Assembly (NCBI GenBank): GCA_903904685.1
Contig: CAIVDS010000045.1
Location: forward strand, 1-64,000
Direction: 5' to 3'
Length of the DNA stretch: 64,000 bases
From: an uncultured Verrucomicrobiota bacterium
Lineage (GTDB): Bacteria > Verrucomicrobiota > Verrucomicrobiia > Opitutales > Opitutaceae
Each line of letters opens with the position of its first letter. The first letter of the stretch is position 1. Below are positions 1 through 7,855 of this stretch, piece after piece. The notes below the pieces were generated by a model. That model saw nothing but the letters and a program-made list of their open reading frames with translations. It made no database searches and was not told the origin of the DNA. A program made the translations under genes and the position numbers.

Positions 1-2
1 AG

Positions 3-131
3 GTCGAAAATTACTTCCGAAAACTCTTCGACTTCCGCCGTGTCGCCACCCGTTACGACAAACTCGCCCGCTCTTATCTCGCATTCGTTCATCTCATCGC
101 CTCCATCGTCTTATTACGCAGTTTTCGTTAA
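3..131 (+). CDS. IS5-type transposase, C-terminal fragment cut by window edge
   Basis: An open frame enters from the left edge and ends at TAA, giving 42 residues. It contains RRVATRYDKLARSYLAFVHL followed by a hydrophobic tail ending LLRSFR. This matches the C-terminal signature of DDE transposases of the IS5 superfamily (arginine-rich patch, RYDKLA, then a helix with LAS-I-LLR). The catalytic part lies outside the window, so the element may be intact. It reads toward the polysaccharide genes, whose last stop codon lies only about 50 bp beyond. No terminal inverted repeat could be fixed from one end alone. Confidence 0.8.
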   Translation, partial: VENYFRKLFDFRRVATRYDKLARSYLAFVHLIASIVLLRSFR

Positions 132-183
132 CACTCCCTAATCTTTCAATCGGCTCGTTTTAGCGGCATCACGTCAAACGTGT

Positions 184-2403
184 CTAGCGCTCTGGTGTAG
201 TATCGTTTTTAGCCATTACGACATAGTAGTCCTTGTAAGACTTATCGTAATACTGAGCGTAATAGTAGCCTGAGACAGCGAGATTCAGTCCGTTCAATAC
301 TGCACCAAAAACAGGGACATTAGCCTCAAGTAATTTCCTTGCACTAAATTGTGCGGCTTTACGGCGCACCCTGTTAAAAAAGATGGTGAAGATGGACCCA
401 TCCATTAGAGGGAGCACAATCATCGCATCGCTTACGGCAGCCAAGGGAGGAGTATCAAAAAATATACGATCATAGCGCTTCCTGAGATCAGAAATCATTA
501 GTTCAAACCCCTTTCCATTAAGTATTTGAGTTGGGTTTTTAGCTCGACCACCTGTTGTAATCACATCTAAATTCGGATGCACATTACGAATCACCACCTC
601 GTCAATAGTCGTAGTCCCAGCGCAGACATCAATAACTCCCTTACGATTTTCCAATCGGAATGACTTGTGTATGTTCGGTTTCCTCAAATCGCAGTCGACA
701 ACCGCAACTCGTTCGCCATGAGCGGCGAACGTTAGTGCAAGATTGGTCGCTGTGAACGATTTGCCCTCACCTGGAATCGTGCTGGTTATAAGGATACATT
801 GGGCATTTTTGCTTTCATCTTTTAGACGCAGACTGGAATGCAGCGTAAGAAAAGCCTCAGACACCTGTCGATCTGCATTATTGGCAACTATTTGAGCCTT
901 ATCTGGTTGCTCCATCTTTTTAATTTGAGGAATTATGCCGATTAATGGCAGTCCTACTACAGACTCGATGTCAAAAGAACTTTTTACCCGGTCATCAATA
1001 AACGCTACAAAGCAAGCAAAGGCTAATCCCAACGAGAGCCCACCAACAAAACCTAACCCTAGATTGAGGGCGATATTAGGAGACACATAATCACCATCTG
1101 CCGCAGGGGTCGCAGGATCGACCAATCGTGCATTTTGCGATTCCATGGTCGCTTTCATGGTGGTTTCACGCATGCGACTTATGAGATTCTGTAAAATCCC
1201 TTCGTTGATATGCAGTTCACTAGAACGGGCGTCATATTCGACGGCAGCCCGGTCCAATTCCATCGTTTCGGTTTGCGCCTGCACCAACGCAAGGCTTGCC
1301 TGTTCATCATTCTTTTTTGCGTTTTGATATTCTGCCTCGATAGTGGCCGCCGCATTTTCAATGGCTTTTTTTAATTCTCTCTCGGCCTGGGCCAGAGAAT
1401 TCATGGTCTCCATCATGACAGGGTGTTTTTCCCGATAGCGGTCCCGCAGTTGGGCCACCATGATCTTCTTATTCGAGACATCCTGAATGAGCTGATTGAT
1501 CGGTGACTGGCTTGCGATGAATGAAAGTTCTGTCAGTTCGCCGCCTGAGGCACGCCGATCTTGCACCTGCTTCCAGCGAATTTCTGAATCAGTAAGCTTT
1601 GTATTTGTTTGAGTGCGATAAAGGTTCAGGCTTTTAAGTTTTTCCGTGACGATGTCTTTACGCTGGTCAAGTGAGATCATATTGTTTTTCTCACGGTATG
1701 CCTGGAGTTCAAGAGCCAGCTCTCGGACCTTCCTCTGCTGCTGTTCAGCGCGGATTTTAAGCTCTTCAACCGCCTTCATTGATTCGTCGATGCGAACGCG
1801 GGCGTTATAAGCGATAAACTCATCCACAAACATATTGGCCACTTTCGCTGCAACCAAGCGGTCGGGATGCCGATATTGGATGTTAATGAGCAAGCTGAGG
1901 CGTTGTGGCAAAATCTTGCGATTGAACGCAAGCACATCAAGCGGCGTAATCGGATCCCCTCCTTTACCTTTTTCATAAGGCGCCATGAACTGGCGCAAAT
2001 CATCCCCGGTGATACGCTCTGCGACTTTTTGGATGATGGATGCACTTTTGAGCACCTCAACAATAGTGTTCAGATCCTCCGTATTGGAAACGTCGTTACG
2101 AACGACTGACTCCACCTTTGTCATGACAGTGGGGTCGCTGCGGAAAATCTGAACGCTGGCATTTGCCTGGTAAATCTTGGTTTGGCTCAAGGTATAAACC
2201 AAGGCCGATGAAAAAATGACCAGAAATACGACGATAATATACCAAATACGCTCGCGCAAGATAAGCACATAATCACGAAACCCTCGCTGCACGGAATTAT
2301 CGCCACCGTAGCCGACTGCGGAATATCCGCCATAACCACTGTAACCATATTCTCCTGGTCCACGATTCGCCGAGGGTTGCTGCTGCTGAAGATTGGAGTC
2401 CAT
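184..2403 (-). CDS. Wzc-like polysaccharide co-polymerase with bacterial tyrosine kinase domain
   Basis: A 739-residue inner-membrane protein that controls chain length and export of an exopolysaccharide and autophosphorylates on tyrosine. A Wzz-type N-terminus has a first membrane segment near residues 50-75. A long periplasmic coiled-coil-rich region follows, then a second membrane segment near 435-465. The cytoplasmic BY-kinase domain shows Walker A (PGEGKS, about 543), Walker A' (VVDCDLRKPN, about 571) and Walker B (FFDTPP, about 646). The C-terminus carries the tyrosine cluster typical of these kinases (YYYAQYYDKSYKDYY). The start was set at the ATG giving MDSNLQ, 13 bp after the stop of the export gene; a longer frame would overlap that gene. 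It closes a three-gene export set and is more AT-rich than the housekeeping genes to its right. Confidence 0.9.
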   Translation of the reverse strand: MDSNLQQQQPSANRGPGEYGYSGYGGYSAVGYGGDNSVQRGFRDYVLILRERIWYIIVVFLVIFSSALVYTLSQTKIYQANASVQIFRSDPTVMTKVESVVRNDVSNTEDLNTIVEVLKSASIIQKVAERITGDDLRQFMAPYEKGKGGDPITPLDVLAFNRKILPQRLSLLINIQYRHPDRLVAAKVANMFVDEFIAYNARVRIDESMKAVEELKIRAEQQQRKVRELALELQAYREKNNMISLDQRKDIVTEKLKSLNLYRTQTNTKLTDSEIRWKQVQDRRASGGELTELSFIASQSPINQLIQDVSNKKIMVAQLRDRYREKHPVMMETMNSLAQAERELKKAIENAAATIEAEYQNAKKNDEQASLALVQAQTETMELDRAAVEYDARSSELHINEGILQNLISRMRETTMKATMESQNARLVDPATPAADGDYVSPNIALNLGLGFVGGLSLGLAFACFVAFIDDRVKSSFDIESVVGLPLIGIIPQIKKMEQPDKAQIVANNADRQVSEAFLTLHSSLRLKDESKNAQCILITSTIPGEGKSFTATNLALTFAAHGERVAVVDCDLRKPNIHKSFRLENRKGVIDVCAGTTTIDEVVIRNVHPNLDVITTGGRAKNPTQILNGKGFELMISDLRKRYDRIFFDTPPLAAVSDAMIVLPLMDGSIFTIFFNRVRRKAAQFSARKLLEANVPVFGAVLNGLNLAVSGYYYAQYYDKSYKDYYVVMAKNDTTPER

Positions 2404-2416
2404 TGAAAGTTTTGGC

Positions 2417-3022
2417 TTAGAGAATGCGTTCTGGAACAAAAATAATATCGTCAACGAGCACAGGCCATTTGTTGCCGCCTTTGCCCTTGATCAAGTCGTC
2501 GGCATCGATGATGAATGTCTGGGTCTTACCATCGGAATTAGTGCGTGTTAGTTTAACCTGACTACGATTTGCCAAGCGGCTAAACCCGCCCGCCTTGGAA
2601 ATGGCATCAAGTAGTGTGAGCCCCTGTTCCTGAGGGAATAAAACTTGCCCTGGTTGGTTGACCTGACCGATTACGTTTACGCTGTGCTTGGAATAATCCG
2701 TGACGATAATGTTGACCTGAGGATTCACCAGATAATCGCGGCCATAAAGCTCGCGTACCATATCCTCGGTCTGGCGTAGAGACTTGCCCTTGACATCTAC
2801 TTTGCCGATCAAGGGTAAGGTTATCGAGTATTCTTGGGAAACCCGCACATCTCGCGCGAGATTTTCCTCTTGGAATATTTTGACGTTCAACAAATCAGAT
2901 GGCTGCAAAACGTAATCCAAGGAGGCGGCAGCAGGAACCGGAAGCTTGTCCTCGGCAAAGAGGAGCAGCGTCATCATTGTCGAAACGCAGAGGAAGGTGA
3001 TTGTCTTTAAATTGAGCGGCAT
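2417..3022 (-). CDS. Wza-like polysaccharide export protein (poly_export + SLBB)
   Basis: A 201-residue exported protein of the outer-membrane polysaccharide export family. After a hydrophobic signal (about residues 1-24) comes the polysaccharide-export domain (DYVLQPSDLLNVKIFQEENL, then SLPLIG-type beta strands and QTEDMVRELYGRDYLVNPQV). An SLBB-type ligand-binding domain follows (VNVIGQVNQPGQVLFPQEQG onward). It is shorter than E. coli Wza, lacking the last helical region, as is common for single-SLBB members. The ATG for MPLNLK is preferred because an upstream in-frame ATG falls inside the loop of a terminator hairpin. It probably forms the outer channel fed by the kinase gene 13 bp downstream. 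Confidence 0.88.
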   Translation of the reverse strand: MPLNLKTITFLCVSTMMTLLLFAEDKLPVPAAASLDYVLQPSDLLNVKIFQEENLARDVRVSQEYSITLPLIGKVDVKGKSLRQTEDMVRELYGRDYLVNPQVNIIVTDYSKHSVNVIGQVNQPGQVLFPQEQGLTLLDAISKAGGFSRLANRSQVKLTRTNSDGKTQTFIIDADDLIKGKGGNKWPVLVDDIIFVPERIL

Positions 3023-3031
3023 GGTTAAAAG

Positions 3032-3071
3032 GGAAAAAAAACGGAAGAAGACCATTGGATCTTCTTCCGTT
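3032..3071 (-). terminator. Intrinsic terminator or attenuator before the export gene
   Basis: A perfect 12-bp inverted repeat (3040-3051 with 3060-3071) surrounds an 8-base spacer whose CCA/TGG ends can extend the stem. On the minus strand the stem is followed directly by an uninterrupted run of T residues (3033-3040), the classic rho-independent layout. It lies about 35 bp after the stop of the beta-barrel gene and ends about 18 bp before the ATG of the export gene. It must therefore end barrel transcripts, or act as an attenuator controlling read-through. No T run follows in the plus direction. Confidence 0.85.
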
Positions 3072-3103
3072 AAAAAACGAGACCAATTTCAATGAATAAA
3101 CAC

Positions 3104-4228
3104 TCAGTAACGTGCCGAAATCGACAGCGAAACGACATTGTCAATGAAGCTATTGCCAACTGCATTCGAATAATTTGTCCGGAAGAGGTATGAACCGTTC
3201 ACACTAAATTTTGAATTAATGATATAGGTGGCACCAATGGTTCCCTCGTAATAATCATCTGTGCGTGACGGCGTGGTCTTATAGTCGACTACGCGATAAG
3301 TAACCGCCATATTGGCCTTCCAATCGACAGCAATATCAGTCTGACCGCGAAGCGTTATAGCGGTCGCCTGTTGGGATGCGCCACTAGTGGCGTTGCTAAA
3401 ATCCCTGCTACTATCAAGTCGGAATAGAGTCTTCTCCGTGTAATGGTAGATAAGCGCGGATCGCAGGCCCAGTCCGCCGCTATTCGTTGCGGTGGGACCA
3501 CTGCCCTGACGCTCATTATAGCCGACGCTGAAACTGCCTTCGAGCTTAGAGGTAAAATCACCACGAGCACCCACGTTGTAGTAATAATCGTTGTACCTAT
3601 CTCCATTGCTAAGCTCGCTCTTGAGATAGCTCACACCACTGCTCAAATCAACCTTCGGGGTGATAGCGTAGTAAACATTCACCGGCACACCGTAATCTTT
3701 GTCATTAACACCCACAGCCTGTTGGTACCTAGTTTCGGAATACGTGAAGGCAGAACCAATTTTTGTCTTATCGGATATGGAATATTCACCATCGATCCCA
3801 GCAGAGGTCAGATCACGGCGCATATTGGTTCCGTTGGCGGAGTAGGTGTTTTGATCGAGCTGGGTATAAGCGGCATTTGAATTTAACTGCAATTTCCCGT
3901 TGTCGTAGTGAGCCTCGCCCGTAACCGCACCAAGCTGGTTGTTGAACTTGCTGTTCTTGCTGTAGCTGGTCAGCGTTTCTTGGGCGGTAAACACACCTTT
4001 CACAAGGGTGTCTTTGCCGAAATTAAGTTCGAGGCCAGGGATGAACTGAGCGATCACATCATCTTTCCTCAAATTATTCGGAGCGAGTTCGATGTTGCTG
4101 TCAGAGCGAATACCGACTGTGCCGGTTACAAAAAGCTCGGCATTATCGCCGATGGCTAAAAACGGAGCTGCGAACGCTGCGCTGCTCACACAACCTAAGA
4201 GCATAAGCTGACGGAAGATATTATTCAT
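3104..4228 (-). CDS. Outer-membrane beta-barrel protein (BBP2_2/EpsL-like)
   Basis: A 374-residue secreted protein. The signal peptide (MNNIFRQLMLLGCVSSAAFA) has a clear Ala-x-Ala end. The mature chain is made of alternating strands with aromatic girdles and short polar turns, such as GSFSVGYNERQGSG and TIGATYIINSKFSVNGSYLF. The last strand, SLSISARY, ends in an aromatic residue as in outer-membrane barrels. The opening FVTGTVGIRSDSNIELAPN resembles barrels of the PF10082 type, which often accompany exopolysaccharide export genes. The ATG at 4228 is used; the longer frame would need a TTG. It likely is a secretion porin or matrix anchor for the polymer exported by the two genes downstream; the exact function is inferred from context. 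Confidence 0.75.
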   Translation of the reverse strand: MNNIFRQLMLLGCVSSAAFAAPFLAIGDNAELFVTGTVGIRSDSNIELAPNNLRKDDVIAQFIPGLELNFGKDTLVKGVFTAQETLTSYSKNSKFNNQLGAVTGEAHYDNGKLQLNSNAAYTQLDQNTYSANGTNMRRDLTSAGIDGEYSISDKTKIGSAFTYSETRYQQAVGVNDKDYGVPVNVYYAITPKVDLSSGVSYLKSELSNGDRYNDYYYNVGARGDFTSKLEGSFSVGYNERQGSGPTATNSGGLGLRSALIYHYTEKTLFRLDSSRDFSNATSGASQQATAITLRGQTDIAVDWKANMAVTYRVVDYKTTPSRTDDYYEGTIGATYIINSKFSVNGSYLFRTNYSNAVGNSFIDNVVSLSISARY

Positions 4229-4395
4229 GGAAATAAACAAGTAATATTAAGATGTAACCCAGTTTCAAGCTCAAGGCTAATTTAAGGAGCCTCTGAAAAG
4301 CTCAACGCTGAGTCAGGAAGTAAGTGTGTGACGTGATACCGTGAAAACGAGCCGATTGGAAAATTTGTCTAAGGGTAATAAAAAGGAACCAGACC

Positions 4396-4542
4396 ATGCA
4401 AGGCAAAAGACACGCGATTCGGAACAAAATACTGATACTATGCAAAATCGATGGTGGCCCGAACATACAGGGAAGTCTGCCGGGAGAGGAACATCTCGGG
4501 GCAGACGTTTCATCGGTGGAAGCGGCAGTTCAGTATGGTTGT
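4396..4542 (+). pseudogene. Frameshifted IS3-type OrfA remnant
   Basis: A frame beginning at the ATG at 4396 reads MQGKRHAIRNKILILCKIDG, like the start of IS3-family OrfA proteins. At about 4450 the similarity jumps to the next frame, where REVCRERNISGQTFHRWKRQ gives the classic helix-turn-helix segment (REVCRERxISxQTFxRWKxQF). After that motif no transposase similarity is visible and no OrfB follows. It is therefore a decayed fragment with at least one frameshift. It lies just upstream of the AT-rich polysaccharide genes, opposite the IS5-type fragment on their other side. The stretch 4256-4395 and the rest to 4742 hold no other recognisable gene. Confidence 0.72.
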
Positions 4543-4742
4543 GCTGGTGGACAAGGCGACATCTGTCGCTAATCCTCTGTCGCAAGCTTTAAGGGGCGCC
4601 CTTGAATATGCGGTAAAAGCTTTGATGATAGAGCGTAGTTGGTCGTGCATCTCTTTGATCATCGTGTGCTCGGATAATTTATGGACTGGCTATGGAGTTG
4701 CGTTGGCCGGGGCACGAACTAGACTCTGCGCCGTTCCATAAC

Positions 4743-6077
4743 ATGTCTGAACTCTCGACCGAATTGATCATTATTTTCCTGCTGTTACTGGGCAACGGCG
4801 TGCTGGCCATGGCCGAAATCGCTGTGGTGTCTGCTCGCAAGGCCCGGCTCAAACGGCTGGCGGGGCAGGGCAACGAACGCGCCAAACAGGCCCTCGACAC
4901 CGCCAACGAACCCACGCGCTTCCTTTCGACCGTCCAGATGGGCATCACGCTCGTAGGCGTGCTCGCCGGCGCTTTCGGCGGAACGACCCTCACCGAAGAA
5001 TTAACAAGGGTGCTCGCAGAATTTCCGTCCGTCGCCGCGTATGCGCATCCTCTCGCGCTCGGTTCCGTGGTAGTAGCCATCACGTTGTGTTCGGTGGTGA
5101 TCGGCGAACTGGTGCCTAAGCGCCTCGGCCTGCATTACCCAGAGTTTATCGCGATGGTTCTAGTGGGGCCGATTCGTGGACTGGCCCGTCTGGTGGCGCC
5201 GTTGGTCAACATCCTCACTTGGCTCACCGATCTGCTGCTCACGCCCTTCGGCCTCGCCAAGCCGCCCAAGGAAACGCCGGTCTCCGACGAGGAGGTCAAC
5301 ATCATGATTGCCGAAGGATTGACCGCCGGCGTGTTCAATCAGGCCGAGACCGAAATGGTGGCCGGCGTGCTCGAACTCGATAAAATCGCCGTCACCGCCA
5401 TTATGACGCCTCGGCCGAAGATCGTTTTCCTCAACATTGACGACCCGGAGGAAGCCAATTGGCGCAAGATCGTCGCCAGCGGCCATTCGCATTTCCCCGT
5501 TTATCAAGGCAACCGCGACCAGGTGCTCGGCATGGTTTCAATCAAGGCCATCTGGGCCAACTCCGCCTTCGGACTTTCCACCAACATCAAGAACCTGCTC
5601 GTGCCGGCCGTGATCGTGCCCGAGACGATGACCGCCATCACGCTGCTTGCCCAATTCCAGAAGAACAGCCAGCACGTCGCGCTGGTATCCGACGAGTTCG
5701 GCTCGATCCAAGGCTTGGTGTCGCTCATCGACGTGTTCGAATCCATCGTGGGCGACATTCCGCAACGAGGCCAGCGCGGCGCGCCAGAAGCCCGCCAGCG
5801 CGAGGACGGTTCGTGGCTCATCGACGCCACGCTCGCCACCGCCGACCTCAAGGAAATCCTCAAGCTCGACGTGCTGCCGCACGAGGACCTTGTTGATTTC
5901 CAGACGCTCGGTGGCTTCGTGATGACGCATTTCGGACGCATTCCCCTTGCCGGTGATTACTTTGACCACGAAGGCTGGCGCTTTGAGGTCGTCGATATGG
6001 ACCGTCACCGCGTGGACAAGGTCCTCATCGGAAAAACTCCCGCGCCCGCCGCTGCGCCATTGGCGAAAGCCAGTTAG
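4743..6077 (+). CDS. CNNM/CorC-HlyC family membrane protein with CBS pair
   Basis: A 444-residue protein of the TlyC/CorC/CNNM family, implicated in Mg2+ or Co2+ efflux. The N-terminal DUF21 domain has four hydrophobic segments (first LIIIFLLLLGNGVLAMAEIA) with the conserved AEIAVVSARKARLKRLA and NEPTRFLSTVQMGITLVGVL. A two-CBS module follows (from about residue 215: VTAIMTPRPKIVFLN, then SVFHFPVY-type and VALVSDEFGSIQGLVSLIDV). A C-terminal CorC/HlyC transporter-associated domain follows, with DFQTLGGFVMTHFGRIP. The start at MSELSTE is chosen because it precedes the first membrane helix; upstream residues do not resemble the family. It converges with the FKBP gene. The protein is full length and nothing is missing. 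Confidence 0.92.
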   Translation: MSELSTELIIIFLLLLGNGVLAMAEIAVVSARKARLKRLAGQGNERAKQALDTANEPTRFLSTVQMGITLVGVLAGAFGGTTLTEELTRVLAEFPSVAAYAHPLALGSVVVAITLCSVVIGELVPKRLGLHYPEFIAMVLVGPIRGLARLVAPLVNILTWLTDLLLTPFGLAKPPKETPVSDEEVNIMIAEGLTAGVFNQAETEMVAGVLELDKIAVTAIMTPRPKIVFLNIDDPEEANWRKIVASGHSHFPVYQGNRDQVLGMVSIKAIWANSAFGLSTNIKNLLVPAVIVPETMTAITLLAQFQKNSQHVALVSDEFGSIQGLVSLIDVFESIVGDIPQRGQRGAPEARQREDGSWLIDATLATADLKEILKLDVLPHEDLVDFQTLGGFVMTHFGRIPLAGDYFDHEGWRFEVVDMDRHRVDKVLIGKTPAPAAAPLAKAS

Positions 6078-6098
6078 CGAAAAATCGGCGGATGGTTT

Positions 6099-6635
6099 TT
6101 ACCTGAAATCCACCAGTTCCACGTCGAAGACCAGCGTGGCGCGACCGGGAATCAAACCGGCGATGCCTTTTTCGCCATAGGCGAGCCAGAAGGGTACGAG
6201 CAGCGTGCGCTTCTCGCCTTTGTGCATGGTAAGGAAAGCTTCATCCCAGCCGACGATGACCTTGTTCTCGCCCACGATGAAGTTGAACGGGCCGCCGTGA
6301 TCCGCCGAGGCGTCGAATTTGCCCTCGCCGTCCAACAGGCGGCCGGTGTAGTTCACCGTCACGAGCTGGCCGCGTTTCGGCATGGCGATTCCCGCGCCCT
6401 CGGCGCGGACGAGATAACGCAAGCCGCTCTTGGTATCGCTGGCGCCGTTGTAGTGTTGCGCGATGAGCTGGGTGTCTTTTTCCGGCCACTGGAAGGCGGA
6501 TTCCGTCATCGCCGCGCGCATGGCTGCGTTCATCGGTTCGCCGGGATTTTTTCGGGCGAGCATGCCTGAACGCACCACCACCGCGATGGTCGCGAGAACC
6601 ACTCCGAGCAATAACAGTACGAAAAAGGAACGCAT
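6099..6635 (-). CDS. Membrane-anchored FKBP-type peptidyl-prolyl isomerase
   Basis: A 178-residue protein with an N-terminal membrane anchor (FFVLLLLGVVLATIAVVV). Its FKBP domain occupies about residues 80-178: VTVNYTGRLLDGEGKFDAS, FIVGENKVIVGWDEAF, KRTLLVPFWLAYGEKG and the closing strand ATLVFDVELVDF. Residues usually lining the active site (Tyr of the VNYTG motif, Phe-Asp of KFDAS, the Trp of VGWDEA, the Tyr of AYGE) are present, so it should be active. It probably assists folding of exported proteins in the periplasm, tethered to the inner membrane. It is followed on the same strand by the gene for PpnP's upstream start, with only 24 bp between stop and start. Confidence 0.9.
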   Translation of the reverse strand: MRSFFVLLLLGVVLATIAVVVRSGMLARKNPGEPMNAAMRAAMTESAFQWPEKDTQLIAQHYNGASDTKSGLRYLVRAEGAGIAMPKRGQLVTVNYTGRLLDGEGKFDASADHGGPFNFIVGENKVIVGWDEAFLTMHKGEKRTLLVPFWLAYGEKGIAGLIPGRATLVFDVELVDFR

Positions 6636-6659
6636 GGTGACGGATGACGGAGGGCCGGC

Positions 6660-6986
6660 TTACAGGAACGAGCAGATGTATTCGCAGATGCCGCCGGCGA
6701 CCTCGATGGTGAAGCCTGATTTGCCGGGCACGTCGAAATAAGTGCCGGCATCGTAGGCTTTGACGACGGTCTGACCGTCGAGCGTGACTTTGCAGCTCCC
6801 CGCGACGATTTCCATGCGCTCCGGCGCGCCGGTGCCGAAGTGGTAGGAGCCGGGATAGATGAGCCCGAGGGTTTTCTTGGAGCCGTCGGCGAAGATCACC
6901 GAGTGGCTGACGACCTTGCCGTCAAAATAAACATTGGCCTTGGTCGCGACCGTGACGCCGGGGAATTGAGTAGGGAGACTTGCCAT
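6660..6986 (-). CDS. ppnP: Pyrimidine/purine nucleoside phosphorylase PpnP (DUF1255)
   Basis: A 108-residue single-domain cupin protein matching the PpnP (YaiE) family, which phosphorolyses a broad range of nucleosides. Recognisable family positions are KANVYFDGKVVSHSV, TLGLIYPGSYHFGTGAPERM, VAGSCKVTLDG, AGTYFDVPGKSGF and the end CEYICSFL. The start at MASLPTQ gives the usual family length plus a short N-terminal extension; the upstream in-frame residues are unlike the family. Its stop is 24 bp before the FKBP start on the same strand, so the two may share a transcript, but no functional link is evident. Confidence 0.88.
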   Translation of the reverse strand: MASLPTQFPGVTVATKANVYFDGKVVSHSVIFADGSKKTLGLIYPGSYHFGTGAPERMEIVAGSCKVTLDGQTVVKAYDAGTYFDVPGKSGFTIEVAGGICEYICSFL

Positions 6987-7107
6987 AGGAGAAAGGATGA
7001 AAAGCGATGAAACCGGAAAGTTCAATCCTGCGTGTTGGAACTGCTGGCATAGCTCGGTGAGCCTGTGGCAGAGCAGTGGTCGGTCGGCGGAGACGTGTCC
7101 GGGCATC

Positions 7108-7839
7108 TCACCGATATGCGATCCACTCTGAGGATGAGTATTGGTCGGTGAGGCCGCTGAGCTCGTCTTCGTTTAGGTCGGGCCACGGGGTTTCGATGGC
7201 TTTAGCGTGAAGGAGTGTAGCGAGGCGGGTGGTAAAATCCGACTTGAATAAATCCCAGTCCACGGTGGCGGCGACGGTGGGTTTCCAGAGGGAGCCTTGG
7301 AAGAGGAGGCCGTGCTTGGTGCGTTTTTGGGCGGCTCCGGCGATCTTGGCTCCGGTGGTTTCGTGGAGGACGTCGTAGAGTTCGGGGCGGACGAAGCAGA
7401 CGGTGGGGCCGGCTTCGCAGGCGGCGCCTTCGGCGGGCGGTTCACAGCGTTCTTTTAGGATGACAGGCTGATCTTGGGCGCGGAGGGACTCGACAAGCGC
7501 GGCGTGGACGAGGCGGTAGCTTTCGGTGGCGCGGGCGTCGTAAAGGGCGTGTCCTCGGGGGACGACGAGCGTATAGGTCCAGTCTTCGCGGTGATCGACC
7601 ACGCCGCCGCCGGTGGGACGCCGGCAGAGGTCGAGGCGTTCGCCGGGCGCGAGGGCGGCGAGCTGTTCGCGGACGTAGGCGATTTTCTGGCTGAAGCCGA
7701 AGGTGAAGGCCGGCGCGCGCCAGTCGTAGTGGCGGAAGCGGGCGTGGGTGGCGTCGGGGTAGCGTTGCAGCAGGAGAAAATCCGTCGCCATGTTTTCGGC
7801 GGCACCGCCGGCGCGAAACGGGAGAAGGTGGAGCTGCAT
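7108..7839 (-). CDS. Lipoate-protein ligase A-like (BPL/LplA/LipB fold) protein
   Basis: A 243-residue cytoplasmic protein of the BPL_LplA_LipB acyltransferase fold. Key positions are RRPTGGGVVDHREDWTYTLV (the glycine-rich substrate loop), and TTGAKIAGAAQKRTKHGLLF, which includes the lysine (GAKIAG) used for acyl transfer in LplA. The C-terminus lacks the small extra domain of E. coli LplA, so adenylation and transfer may be split. It could be an octanoyl/lipoyl transferase rather than a full ligase. It is the last of three closely packed minus-strand genes (SixA-like, RmlD-like, this one), with a 16 bp gap from the RmlD-like gene. Confidence 0.8.
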   Translation of the reverse strand: MQLHLLPFRAGGAAENMATDFLLLQRYPDATHARFRHYDWRAPAFTFGFSQKIAYVREQLAALAPGERLDLCRRPTGGGVVDHREDWTYTLVVPRGHALYDARATESYRLVHAALVESLRAQDQPVILKERCEPPAEGAACEAGPTVCFVRPELYDVLHETTGAKIAGAAQKRTKHGLLFQGSLWKPTVAATVDWDLFKSDFTTRLATLLHAKAIETPWPDLNEDELSGLTDQYSSSEWIAYR

Positions 7840-7855
7840 GGGACGAAACGGCCGC

